DNA of 64,000 nt from Sandaracinobacteroides sp041675905 (GTDB lineage: Bacteria; Pseudomonadota; Alphaproteobacteria; Sphingomonadales; Sphingomonadaceae). How positions within the stretch are numbered: position 1 is the first letter of the stretch; every line of letters begins with the position of its first letter. The position numbers and the translations under genes were made by a program. The notes below the pieces were generated by a model, which was given only the letters and a program-made list of their open reading frames with translations, was not told the DNA's origin and made no database searches. Shown here one piece after another: positions 9,410 through 17,287 of the stretch. The stretch spans positions 62,001 to 126,000 of the forward strand of contig JBAYSX010000005.1 in assembly GCA_041675905.1 (NCBI GenBank). Direction: 5' to 3'.

Positions 9410-9910
9410 TTATGGGCGATAGCTGGGATCAAGCTTGTCCCGGCGTCCCCAGGTCAGCGGTTCGCTCAGGTCCTTGCCATAAGGAACACCGGCGGGAATG
9501 TTGTGGCTGATATCGAAAACAACCTTGCGGCTTGCGATTGCCCATTTTCCATCCCGCTTTTCAAAACGGTCTACATAACGATTATATACGGCCTGATGGT
9601 CTTTCCCGCCATCATGGACCGAGAGACAATAAGTTTCGCCGTAAGCGACGTTTCCATCCAGCTCGATAGACGAGTTTCCGATCATATGCATCGTCTGGCG
9701 ACTATCTTTCAGCATGTCCACGATCCAGGACGCAAAATCTACGCCAGGACCTTTCCATATGCCATGATCATCAATTGCGTCTGCATGATATGCAGACCTG
9801 ATCATTTCAACGTCTCCCCTGTCCACACCCCGGCAGTACCGGAGGAGGACATCCTGTATCTCCTGCCTGTCAATCATTTGTTGTATTTTGACGCTGTAGT
9901 CATCACTCAT
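9410..9910 (-). CDS. SnoaL-like / NTF2-fold protein
   Basis: The 166-residue protein has the SnoaL/NTF2 pattern: an opening helix (MIDRQEIQDVLLRYCRGVDRGD), an acidic stretch (AYHADAIDDHG), then alternating strands ending in RYVDRFEKRDGKWAI. Such cone-shaped alpha+beta barrels act as dehydratases, isomerases or cyclases (ketosteroid isomerase, scytalone dehydratase, bile-acid 7-alpha-dehydratase types). A Tyr/Asp/His set consistent with catalysis is present, but the reaction cannot be assigned. It lies 44 bp downstream of the transaminase gene and is probably cotranscribed with it. GGGAG precedes the ATG. Confidence 0.82.
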   Translation of the reverse strand: MSDDYSVKIQQMIDRQEIQDVLLRYCRGVDRGDVEMIRSAYHADAIDDHGIWKGPGVDFASWIVDMLKDSRQTMHMIGNSSIELDGNVAYGETYCLSVHDGGKDHQAVYNRYVDRFEKRDGKWAIASRKVVFDISHNIPAGVPYGKDLSEPLTWGRRDKLDPSYRP

Positions 9911-9954
9911 ATATTTTCTCCCAAACCTGCAGACGCGATGATATTTCCAGAAAA

Positions 9955-11343
9955 CTATCTGGATACGGTACGATAGGCAGCATCAAGAACCTGAACCACT
10001 TCGTCTACGTGATCGCGTGTGAACGTCAGCGGAGGGGAAATAATAAACTTGTGCCCTGCCTGACGCAAAGATACGCCATTCTTCGTACAGAAACGCGAAA
10101 TATCTGACGGGTAACTGTCTTCATGTCCGAACGCTTCTTTGGTCTCCTTATTCTTGACCATTTCTACAGTCAGCATAAGGCCCTTGCCCCGAACATCCCC
10201 GACGGTTTCATGCCGATCGATGAGAGGTTTCAGTTCCTGCAGAAAATAATCACCGACGACGCGTGCGTTTTCCACCAGATTCTCGCGGACAACAATATCG
10301 AGGGCAGCTACGCCCGCTGCACATGAAACAGGGTTTCCACTGTGCGTATAACCGGAAGCCACGAAGGAGTGCTCGCTCTGGGTGTCCCATGCGCTGGCGA
10401 CACGTTCCGACAAGAGCGTTGCGCTGAGCGGCGAGTATCCCCCCGAAATTCCTTTGCCGCAGCACATGATGTCCGGCTTCACCCCCCAGCCACGCGCGCC
10501 AAACATCGACCCTGTGCGCCCGAAGCCGGTGACCACTTCGTCGGAAACCAGCAAAATATCATACTGATCGCAAATTTGTCTTAATTCTTGCCAGTACCGG
10601 GCGGGTGGCTGGTGCATGCCTCCCCCTCCCTGTACCGGCTCGGCAATGAGGGCGGCGATGGTTTCGGGAGACTGATATTCTATTTCCCGTTTCAACAACT
10701 GGATACACAGATCGACCTGGGTTTCGGGGTCAAGACCAAGTAGCGGTCGATAGGAATCAAAAGTTTCAACACTGAAAAATCCGGGCATCATGGGCTCGTA
10801 GCTTCGCCGCATCGCGCTATCGAGTCCGTTGGCCGCCATGCCTCCGAAATGGGTTCCATGATAGCCACCACGCAGGCTGAGAAATTTTACTTTTTCGGCT
10901 TTTCCAAGAATCTTCCAATATTGACGGGAAAGCTTCAAAGCATTTTCAACCGCATCCGAGCCATTCGAGCCAAAAAAAACCTTGGAGATATTTTCCTGTT
11001 GCGCAATCTCGCAAACCTTATTGGATAGCGCGATGGAAGGTGCATTCGCCCTGCCCGGAAAAATCGACATGAACGACAATTGCTTCAGTTGGCTGTACAT
11101 TGCGTCGATGATTTCATCGCGGGCGTATCCAACGTTAACGCACCAGAGGCCCCCGACACAGTCAATCATGCGTTGACCATCCACGTCGGTCACATAAACG
11201 CCATCGCCGGTTGCCATGATCTGGGGAAGATCGCCCATCGCCTCGTCCTGGGCTGACAGGGGGCGCAATGTGTGGCGCAAAACTTCAGATTTGAGCCAGT
11301 TTGTATCCCGGGTTAGTACGTCGCCTGTTAAATCTTGTGTCAT
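9955..11343 (-). CDS. class III pyridoxal-phosphate aminotransferase
   Basis: This 462-residue enzyme has the class III (omega-transaminase) signatures FGSNGSDAVENALK, GGYHGTHFGG, DEVVTGFGRTG and CGKGISGGYSPL with the PLP-binding lysine in CGKG. It should transfer an amino group between an amine or omega-amino acid and a keto acid such as pyruvate. I start at the ATG at 11343 because GGAGGT lies five bases upstream; a longer ORF from 11406 lacks support. It heads a two-gene operon with the SnoaL-like gene at 9410. With the imine-reductase-like gene at 28661 it is one of the few hints of amine chemistry in the island. Confidence 0.92.
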   Translation of the reverse strand: MTQDLTGDVLTRDTNWLKSEVLRHTLRPLSAQDEAMGDLPQIMATGDGVYVTDVDGQRMIDCVGGLWCVNVGYARDEIIDAMYSQLKQLSFMSIFPGRANAPSIALSNKVCEIAQQENISKVFFGSNGSDAVENALKLSRQYWKILGKAEKVKFLSLRGGYHGTHFGGMAANGLDSAMRRSYEPMMPGFFSVETFDSYRPLLGLDPETQVDLCIQLLKREIEYQSPETIAALIAEPVQGGGGMHQPPARYWQELRQICDQYDILLVSDEVVTGFGRTGSMFGARGWGVKPDIMCCGKGISGGYSPLSATLLSERVASAWDTQSEHSFVASGYTHSGNPVSCAAGVAALDIVVRENLVENARVVGDYFLQELKPLIDRHETVGDVRGKGLMLTVEMVKNKETKEAFGHEDSYPSDISRFCTKNGVSLRQAGHKFIISPPLTFTRDHVDEVVQVLDAAYRTVSR

Positions 11344-11612
11344 CGAGACCTCCGATTGTATTTGTTCATTGCATGGTATCTGCGGCCCCTTTTGTCGGGA
11401 GACCACTGGTAGTTAGTTTTCGGAGACGAACCTACGCCGCGGATTCCAGGTGAACAATCATACTTTGGATGGGGCCCCATGACATGCAGCCCCGAACCGG
11501 GGCGCCAATGTCAATACTCCCGCCAGGCCCAGGCAAAGCCGAGGAGTTGCGCTACGGGCTGCAGCGCACGGAAACCGCCACTACTTGCAGGCAGAAGGAA
11601 GCCGACAAGGGT

Positions 11613-11667
11613 TTTGTGCCCGTCTGGCGCACCACGGTAACATAGTCGATGGAAAACCGGGCACAAA
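11613..11667. repeat. perfect 10-bp inverted repeat with 35-bp spacing
   Basis: TTTGTGCCCG at 11613-11622 is matched exactly by CGGGCACAAA at 11658-11667. No coding frame crosses it. It could be a hairpin in an untranslated region, an operator pair or a remnant of a mobile element end; nothing decides between these. Confidence 0.5.
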
Positions 11668-11802
11668 GAACGCCATAACCGGGCAACAGGAAACTATTAC
11701 CTTATATCCGGCGAGGCCATGAACAGCCTGACCTGTCGGGGGTATACCCGCAAGCATTTCCCCCGATTACATCGCTCAGGTGGGGAGAGGAAACGTGAAC
11801 GG

Positions 11803-11827
11803 CGGTGCCACCGGGTCGGTGGCACCG
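11803..11827 (-). terminator. stem-loop downstream of the EthD gene
   Basis: GGTGCCACC at 11804-11812 pairs with GGTGGCACC at 11818-11826 (ten pairs including the flanking C-G), with a five-base loop. It lies about 53 bp beyond the EthD stop on the minus strand, where the four-gene operon 14420-11880 should end. No U-run follows. Confidence 0.5.
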
Positions 11828-11879
11828 GGGGGACAATCCCGGCGCCACTAACCCGGTGTCAGCTATGAGCGCTGTAATA

Positions 11880-12233
11880 TCAGCTGCGATCCGACACGAC
11901 TTCATCAACGATGAGGCCGCCACATCTTGCGAGATCCAGGAAGTTAAAGCTGTCGTCGACCAGCTCCTTGTTCTTCACCGGGTCTGCCATAAATGCCTGC
12001 ATCTCTTCGTAGCCCTTTCGGTCCCTGAAGTAGATTTCGACAATTGCGTCCCACGGCTGGTCGACCCCTTCGGGGAACATGGCGCCGCCATCTTCCGGAT
12101 AGTTCCGGACATGCTTCAGGATCTGTGGAAAGGCTTTGAACGCCAGAGGGCGATGCACTGTTTCATAATAGTTTCGGAAATCAGCCTGTGACATTCCTGG
12201 CTTGCGGACAAGAAAGTTTAATAACTTGAACAA
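11880..12233 (-). CDS. EthD-domain protein
   Basis: The protein has 117 residues and a ferredoxin-like dimeric alpha+beta-barrel pattern: LLNFLVRKPGMSQADFRNYY, then HRPLAFKAFPQ, the typical EthD opening with its (N/T)xHxP-like VHRP. EthD proteins act beside P450 or dioxygenase systems or as small decarboxylases/cyclases; the reaction here is unknown. I use the TTG at 12233 because GGGAG lies seven bases upstream and the N-terminus then aligns with the EthD paralogue at 44915 (FLVRKPG against FLVRNPG). It is the last gene of the minus-strand operon that starts at 14420. Confidence 0.85.
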   Translation of the reverse strand: MFKLLNFLVRKPGMSQADFRNYYETVHRPLAFKAFPQILKHVRNYPEDGGAMFPEGVDQPWDAIVEIYFRDRKGYEEMQAFMADPVKNKELVDDSFNFLDLARCGGLIVDEVVSDRS

Positions 12234-12281
12234 TGATATTCTCCCGGATTATTTGCACAGGCGTAATTCAGAGTCATTACG

Positions 12282-13103
12282 TCAGGCGTGACCACGTTCC
12301 TGCTCGCGCTTGTTTCGTTCAAAATCACCCTCCAGCGGGTTACGGCGCAGTGTCAAACCGCCGTTCACCTGCAAGGCCTGGCCTGTCATGAAGCATTCGT
12401 CACGACCAAGCCACACCGCTGCCTCGGCGATATCTTCCGGTGTGCCGTAACGCCCGAGCGGATATTGTTCGATGAAGGCGTTCTTCATCCAGTCGGGGAT
12501 TTGCTGGCCACCGAAATTTTCATCATGCATTGGCGTATCGGTATGACCGGCCGATATGGTGTTCACGCGGATATTATATTTGCCGTACTGGTTGGCCACT
12601 GCACGGACAACCTGGTCGATTCCCGCCTTGGTGCCCATATAGGCGTCGTAGCCACCGTCGACGGTGGTGCCAGGCTGGGCGACGGCGGAACTGAGCTGGA
12701 TGATCGCTCCTCCGCCCGAATTCTGCATCGCCCGCACCGCCGCCTGCAGGAAGAAGAAGCTGCCCTTGAACTGCAGCGCGATCAGCCGGTCCATATCGGC
12801 TTCACTGAATTCGAGAAATGACCCTCCGAGCGCCAGCCCGGTGGAGTTGATAGCAATATCGACGCCACCCATCGCTTTCGTCGCGGAGTCAAACAGGTTA
12901 AAAACGCTGCTGCGATCGGTGATGTCGCAGGACATGCCAATGCCACCCAGTTCCCTCGCTGTCCGGGCGCACATATCTTCCCGGCGGCTGGCGACCAGAA
13001 CCCTGGCGCCCTCCTTTGCATAGCGACTGGCGATTGCGTAGCCGATGCTGCCCCGCTCACCTGCTCCGAGGATAATGGCTCGCTTGCCTTCGAGTAAGTT
13101 CAT
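12282..13103 (-). CDS. SDR-family NAD(P)-dependent oxidoreductase
   Basis: A classical short-chain dehydrogenase of 273 residues. The cofactor motif GAGERGSIG is near residue 13 and the catalytic Ser lies in QLSSAVA. The YxxxK motif is YMGTK, and INSTG stands where most SDRs have NNAG. The C-terminus (TGQALQVNGGLTLRR) has a longer basic tail than usual. It probably oxidises a hydroxyl or reduces a ketone on the pathway intermediate. It lies between the SnoaL gene (13176) and the EthD gene (11880) with short gaps. Confidence 0.9.
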   Translation of the reverse strand: MNLLEGKRAIILGAGERGSIGYAIASRYAKEGARVLVASRREDMCARTARELGGIGMSCDITDRSSVFNLFDSATKAMGGVDIAINSTGLALGGSFLEFSEADMDRLIALQFKGSFFFLQAAVRAMQNSGGGAIIQLSSAVAQPGTTVDGGYDAYMGTKAGIDQVVRAVANQYGKYNIRVNTISAGHTDTPMHDENFGGQQIPDWMKNAFIEQYPLGRYGTPEDIAEAAVWLGRDECFMTGQALQVNGGLTLRRNPLEGDFERNKREQERGHA

Positions 13104-13175
13104 GCTCTCATCCCTGTCGTTTCATAATGATCATGGCCTCCGCGCCGGTGACAGTTTGACCGTTGGTGCGGGCGC

Positions 13176-13595
13176 TCAGGCCGCTCCGATATGCAGAATT
13201 TTGAGGGTCCGGCTTTTGAACAGCCAGCGTCCTTCGCGCTTCACAAATTCATCCTGATACAGATTGTGCCAGTGGGCCGGCTTGTCGTCCTGGTCTTTCA
13301 CCAGTTCCGAGGTGTAGGTGTCTCCCTTCGCCGTATCGCCATCCACTGTAACATTTGCAAGCAGCTGACGATTCAACTGGAAGGGAAACTGTTTGATCGC
13401 CTCGACCCAGGTTGAGACGATCGCGTCTTTCCCCTGGATTTTTTCCATCCCCGGAATTTCGGGCATATACCACACGCTGTCGTCCGCCCAGAGGGAGGCC
13501 CAGTCGCCGGCGTCCCGCCGGGTCACGGCGTCGCCATAAGACGCCACCAGTTCGTGCAATGCAACGCGGTCTTCGAGAGGGCCGATAAATGCCAT
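13176..13595 (-). CDS. SnoaL-like / NTF2-fold protein
   Basis: The protein has 139 residues from the ATG at 13595, which is preceded by AAGGA; the longer frame upstream is proline-rich and not protein-like. It has the SnoaL pattern: VALHELVASYGDAVTRRD, WASLWADDSVWYMPEI, GKDAIVSTW, and a final KREGRWLFKSRTLKI. It is clearly related to the protein at 23600 (shared ASLWADDSVW / AACWTDDAVW and REGRWLFK / QNGEWLFK segments). It probably catalyses an elimination or isomerisation; the residues do not fix which. It is the second gene of the operon starting at 14420. Confidence 0.84.
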   Translation of the reverse strand: MAFIGPLEDRVALHELVASYGDAVTRRDAGDWASLWADDSVWYMPEIPGMEKIQGKDAIVSTWVEAIKQFPFQLNRQLLANVTVDGDTAKGDTYTSELVKDQDDKPAHWHNLYQDEFVKREGRWLFKSRTLKILHIGAA

Positions 13596-13654
13596 GACAG
13601 GATCCTTTTCAAGCGTACCGTTTTCAGCGGGGAGCAGGACGGCAGGGCCCAGGC

Positions 13655-13681
13655 CCGGAACTCCCGACGGAGATATTCCGG
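13655..13681 (-). repeat. CCGGAA/TTCCGG inverted repeat between operon genes
   Basis: CCGGAA at 13655-13660 is matched by TTCCGG at 13676-13681 in the 192-bp gap between the Dabb-PASTA and SnoaL genes. It may be a processing or attenuation hairpin, or chance in GC-rich DNA. Confidence 0.3.
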
Positions 13682-13787
13682 AACCCGGGCAGATGGCGGG
13701 TAGTGTCCCGGGGCGGCATGATGAGCCCCCCGAAACGGGCGCACGTGCAAAAGTGCGCAAGACGGCATCCGCTGACGCTGGCCGGGG

Positions 13788-14420
13788 TTACCAGGCAGTC
13801 TTCTCTGACGGAACGGCAGGGCCGGTCAACCAGTCGCCGGTTATGCCGATATTGACCTTGCTTCCCCGGGCTACCTCGGTGTCTACCTCCGGGGTTACAA
13901 ACATGATCCGGTCAGGCGCCCAGACCGACCCGATCACCTCCTCGACGTTGCCGAGCTCCAGGCCAACCTTTGCCAGCATTTCCCGGGCTTGCGCTTTCGT
14001 CCGACCGCGGAGCTCCGGAATCCAGGCTTTTGAAGGATCTTCATGAATGCGAAGGACGCGCGCCTTTTCCTTTTCGGCCTCTTCCTTCGCCGCCGCCTCG
14101 TCAAATTCCGGCCCGCGATAGTCGATTTCCCAATCGAACGAGATCATGTTCTCAAGGATATCCGGCAGGAACGGGGTCATGCGGATATGGGCCCAATGCG
14201 ACATGTAGCGTTCCATCGCATCGTAACTGTCGATATCGCAGCAATTGGCAAAATCAAAATCGCCGCTGTGGTAACGTGGCTCCCGAACACACATTCCGTG
14301 GCTGTAGTCCCGTATCTCCTTGTTGAGATGCGGAAGTTTCTTCACCTCTTCGATGAAGCGATCAATATGCTCCTGCTTGGCGTCTTTCTTGAACTTGATC
14401 ATCACGACATGGCGAATCAC
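13788..14420 (-). CDS. Dabb (stress-responsive alpha/beta barrel) and PASTA-like fusion protein
   Basis: The protein has 210 residues. Residues 1 to about 100 start IRHVVMIKFKK and have the Dabb dimeric alpha+beta-barrel pattern, a fold used for small-molecule chemistry such as olivetolic acid cyclase. After an Ala/Glu/Lys-rich helix (about 105-130), residues about 135-200 read as a PASTA domain: WIPELRGRTKAQAREML, then KVGLELGNVEE, and a closing EVARGSKVNIGI. PASTA domains are normally extracellular parts of Ser/Thr kinases and penicillin-binding proteins. No signal peptide or membrane segment is present, so this one should be cytoplasmic. The start is a GTG at 14420 with GGGAGG six bases upstream. 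It heads a four-gene operon, and a candidate operator (14528-14545) lies upstream. Confidence 0.82.
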   Translation of the reverse strand: MIRHVVMIKFKKDAKQEHIDRFIEEVKKLPHLNKEIRDYSHGMCVREPRYHSGDFDFANCCDIDSYDAMERYMSHWAHIRMTPFLPDILENMISFDWEIDYRGPEFDEAAAKEEAEKEKARVLRIHEDPSKAWIPELRGRTKAQAREMLAKVGLELGNVEEVIGSVWAPDRIMFVTPEVDTEVARGSKVNIGITGDWLTGPAVPSEKTAW

Positions 14421-14527
14421 GTTGCAGCCTCCCGATTATATAAGCATGTCAGGCAATGGGTGAGTATCCGTCCCGCGCGAAAGCTGCGTGCGATCGCGAT
14501 AATTCCCAAAGCTTGAGCAGGATATAT

Positions 14528-14545
14528 GTATATCGGAAGATGTTT
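14528..14545. promoter_or_regulatory. candidate TetR operator, copy 1
   Basis: GTATATCGGAAGATGTTT contains the 14-base core TATCGGAAGATGTT, which recurs exactly at 15327-15340. The core has ATC/GAT arms around GGAA. It lies about 110 bp upstream of the Dabb-PASTA operon and beyond the 3' end of the TetR gene at 14654, which the two copies therefore bracket. Confidence 0.55.
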
Positions 14546-14653
14546 TATGAAAAACTGATGGAAATAGTAGTTAGTCGGGCGCAGTCCCGTTTCGCCGGCC
14601 TGCGTCCCGATGCACTGCTGCAGAGACAATTCGTCGACCCCTCCTCAAGCCCG

Positions 14654-15238
14654 TCAATCCTGGAATAGTTTCTTGAAGAGTTTGCGGCAGACGGACGTCT
14701 GACGATCTGCTGGCCAGGCACTTCGGTCCTGGCTTACCAGAGAGGCAATGCCATTTACGATAATCTGGATAGTCGTGGCAGCCTCTGTCTCGTTCACGCT
14801 CGCCGGTATGCTTCCATCCTCCTGGCCGCGCCGGATCAATTCGGCAAAAAAACCATGTGAAGTCGAGGAAGCCTCCGCCCATTCGCGCGACACGGTGGGT
14901 TCCGTCGGCGCCATTCCCCAAAATGCGAACCAGGTGTGCCAGTCGCGGTAATATTCTTCTGTTAACGGCAGCACTTCTTCAATCGCTTCCAGATACCCCC
15001 TGCCTTCCTCTATCGACGCGTTGAGGCGATCGATTGTTCTCAGGCGGGCCTGCCGCTGGGTAAATGTAAGCATTTCCAGTTTGCTACGGAAATAATGAGA
15101 TATAACAGACGTGCTGCAGCCTACCTGATTGGCGACATCACGAATGGTGAGCCCGTCTATGCCGCGATCGTAGACCAGTTGCTCGACCACCCGGGCTATT
15201 TGGACACGACGTTCATCATGATCAACAATCAGTGGCAT
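14654..15238 (-). CDS. TetR/AcrR-family transcriptional regulator
   Basis: From the ATG at 15238 the protein has 194 residues; GAGGTG lies five bases upstream, better support than the ATG at 15277. The N-terminal helix-turn-helix is clear (IRDVANQVGCSTSVISHYFRSK), followed by the variable ligand-binding domain (TWFAFWGMAP). It is closely related to the regulator at 24342, with shared TIRD, ISHYFR and WRTWFGFWG/WHTWFAFWG segments, and both resemble the BetI branch. It likely represses the operons on either side; two matching candidate operators bracket it. Confidence 0.92.
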   Translation of the reverse strand: MPLIVDHDERRVQIARVVEQLVYDRGIDGLTIRDVANQVGCSTSVISHYFRSKLEMLTFTQRQARLRTIDRLNASIEEGRGYLEAIEEVLPLTEEYYRDWHTWFAFWGMAPTEPTVSREWAEASSTSHGFFAELIRRGQEDGSIPASVNETEAATTIQIIVNGIASLVSQDRSAWPADRQTSVCRKLFKKLFQD

Positions 15239-15323
15239 GCCCACACCTCGCAAAGCAGCAATTCCATTAGATAACATGCGTTCCGAATATCACGAAAACA
15301 GCACATCGCAGACGCCCTGCGGT

Positions 15324-15341
15324 TAATATCGGAAGATGTTA
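15324..15341. promoter_or_regulatory. candidate TetR operator, copy 2
   Basis: TAATATCGGAAGATGTTA is an 18-bp imperfect palindrome (TAA-n-ATC-nnnn-GAT-n-TTA). It lies in the divergent gap between the TetR start (15238) and the GMC oxidoreductase start (15503), where it could control both. The 11-mer ACGCCCTGCGG immediately before it (15312-15322) recurs at 38058-38068 near another TetR gene. Confidence 0.58.
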
Positions 15342-15502
15342 CACGATAACTGATCAAAGTGATAGCTTGTCCGCTGAGTGGCCAGGCGATTAACCATCAC
15401 GGAAACTTGGCGGGCACGGATTGAGGAGAGACCGCGTCGGGGTTGCTGGCGAGAGAACCCGCCCTGTCCGGATCGCCGGTTATCACAAGGAGGGCCGCCT
15501 GA

Positions 15503-17101
15503 ATGCAAACACAGTTCGACTATATCATCGTAGGCGCGGGCTCGGCAGGCTGTGTTCTTGCCAACCGGTTGAGTGCGGACCCTGATATTTCCGTTCTCCT
15601 TGTGGAAGCGGGGCCGGAGCCGGATTCACCCTATATCCGAATCCCTCTCGGCCTCGGTCGCACCCTCGCTGATCCCAGATACGCCTGGCATTATACGACC
15701 GAGCCGGAACCGGGCACCGGGGGGCAATCGCGTATCTGGCTGCGTGGAAAGACGCTGGGCGGATCCAGTGCGGTCAACGGCATGGTCTATTGCCACGGCC
15801 AGCCCCAGGATTATGACGATTGGGAAGCAAAGGGTTGCGACGGTTGGGGATGGGAAACCTTCCGCAAGGCCTTTATCGCGATAGAGGATCATGAGCTCGG
15901 GGCGAGCGAGCACCGCGGCTCGGGAGGGCCGCTGCATATTTCCATCCAGAAATACCGCTCTCCCCTGACCGAGGCGCTTCTTTCAGGCTGCGCCGCGCTC
16001 GGAACGGCTGTGAAGCAGGACATCAACGAGCCGGATCAGGAGGGTGTCGGATATACGCCACTCACCATTCGCGATGGACGGCGGGTGAGCGCGTACGAGG
16101 CGTTCGTAAAGCCGGTTCGCCACCGCCGCCGTAATCTGACGATACGCACGGACGTGCTGGTCGAGCGCGTGGTGGTAGAGGATGGCCGCGCAACCGGTAT
16201 CGACGTTCGCGTGAATCGGGGGCGCGAACGGTGGAACGGGCGGGAAATCATATTGTCCGCGGGCACAATCGGATCACCCAAAATCCTCCAGCTATCGGGC
16301 ATCGGGCCCGCATCGAAGCTCGTGCCGCTTGGTATCGGGCTCGTCGCCGACAGGCCGGGCGTCGGCCAGAATCTCAGCGAACACAAGGCCATCTGGCAGG
16401 AATATCGTCTCCGGCGCAATATGGGGCACAATCCCCGCTTGCGTGGCTGGCGCTTCCTCGTCAGCGCAATGCAATATCTCGCTTTTCGTAGCGGTCCAAT
16501 GAGCACCAGCGTGGATATTAACGGCTTCATCCGGACCCGGCCGGATCTTGACCGGCCGGACGCGCAAATCCAGTTCTGGTCGCTGACCGCGCGCAAAGGC
16601 GCTGCCACACTTGAGCCGGAACTGTTCCCCGCCATTAATGCGGGCGGGTGGATGCTGCGTCCTGAAAGCCGGGGATCCATTTTAATCCGTTCGGCGGATG
16701 CGGCCGCATTACCGGCGATATACCCCAATTTTCTGACCAGTGACTACGATCGTCAGGTGCTTGTTGGGGTATTCCGGTATTTCCGCCGTCTTTTCGCGCA
16801 GCCGGCGCTTGCGGGAATGATCGATCAGGAGGTTCTGCCTGGCTCCGAAGTTCAGACAGACGAGGAGATCATAGAATCCTGCCGGCTGGCGGAGAATGGG
16901 TATCATGCCACGGGGACGTGCCGCATGGGCTCCGATCCCGACGCAATCGTCGATCCGCGGCTGAGGGTGCGCGGCGTTGAAAATCTGCGGGTGATGGACT
17001 GTTCGGTCATGCCCACCCAGGTATCATCGGGCGTTAATGGTCCGATCATGGCGATGGCCTGGCATGCGGCATCGCTCATCCTCGAAGATCGAAGAGGCTG
17101 A
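15503..17101 (+). CDS. GMC-family FAD-dependent alcohol oxidoreductase
   Basis: This 532-residue flavoprotein has the FAD-binding VGAGSAGCVLANRLS near residue 10, GGSSAVNGM near 90, and the C-terminal catalytic His (YHATGTCRMG, about 468) with Asn near 512 in SSGVNGP. It is of the choline-dehydrogenase/alcohol-dehydrogenase type and should oxidise a primary or secondary alcohol. AAGGAGG lies nine bases before the ATG. It is the first gene of a seven-gene run to 24073 and has a close relative as fifth gene (21057). No signal peptide is present, so it is probably cytoplasmic. Confidence 0.93.
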   Translation: MQTQFDYIIVGAGSAGCVLANRLSADPDISVLLVEAGPEPDSPYIRIPLGLGRTLADPRYAWHYTTEPEPGTGGQSRIWLRGKTLGGSSAVNGMVYCHGQPQDYDDWEAKGCDGWGWETFRKAFIAIEDHELGASEHRGSGGPLHISIQKYRSPLTEALLSGCAALGTAVKQDINEPDQEGVGYTPLTIRDGRRVSAYEAFVKPVRHRRRNLTIRTDVLVERVVVEDGRATGIDVRVNRGRERWNGREIILSAGTIGSPKILQLSGIGPASKLVPLGIGLVADRPGVGQNLSEHKAIWQEYRLRRNMGHNPRLRGWRFLVSAMQYLAFRSGPMSTSVDINGFIRTRPDLDRPDAQIQFWSLTARKGAATLEPELFPAINAGGWMLRPESRGSILIRSADAAALPAIYPNFLTSDYDRQVLVGVFRYFRRLFAQPALAGMIDQEVLPGSEVQTDEEIIESCRLAENGYHATGTCRMGSDPDAIVDPRLRVRGVENLRVMDCSVMPTQVSSGVNGPIMAMAWHAASLILEDRRG

Positions 17102-17287
17102 TCCCTGTCAACAGCATCGGCGTGGTTGCCGCCGCCCGGCGGACAATGCGCCTGATGCGCGCGTTTGTGAATGAACCTAGCAAAAGCATCAGTCCGGCCT
17201 TTTTTTCGTACAACGTTTTATCCAGAGCTGATACAGGGTGAACCAATCAATCCGCCGAATACCGGCGGCAAAAATGGGGAGGTTGTG

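Larger units (their letters stand above)
11344..11879. other. hairpin-rich region without a gene
   Basis: No open frame here resembles a protein. The right-hand limit is the EthD stop at 11880 and the left-hand limit is the transaminase start, so the transaminase promoter must lie in the left part. It contains a GCCCCG/CGGGGC hairpin (11489-11503), a long inverted repeat at 11613-11667 and a stem-loop at 11803-11827. Confidence 0.6.
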
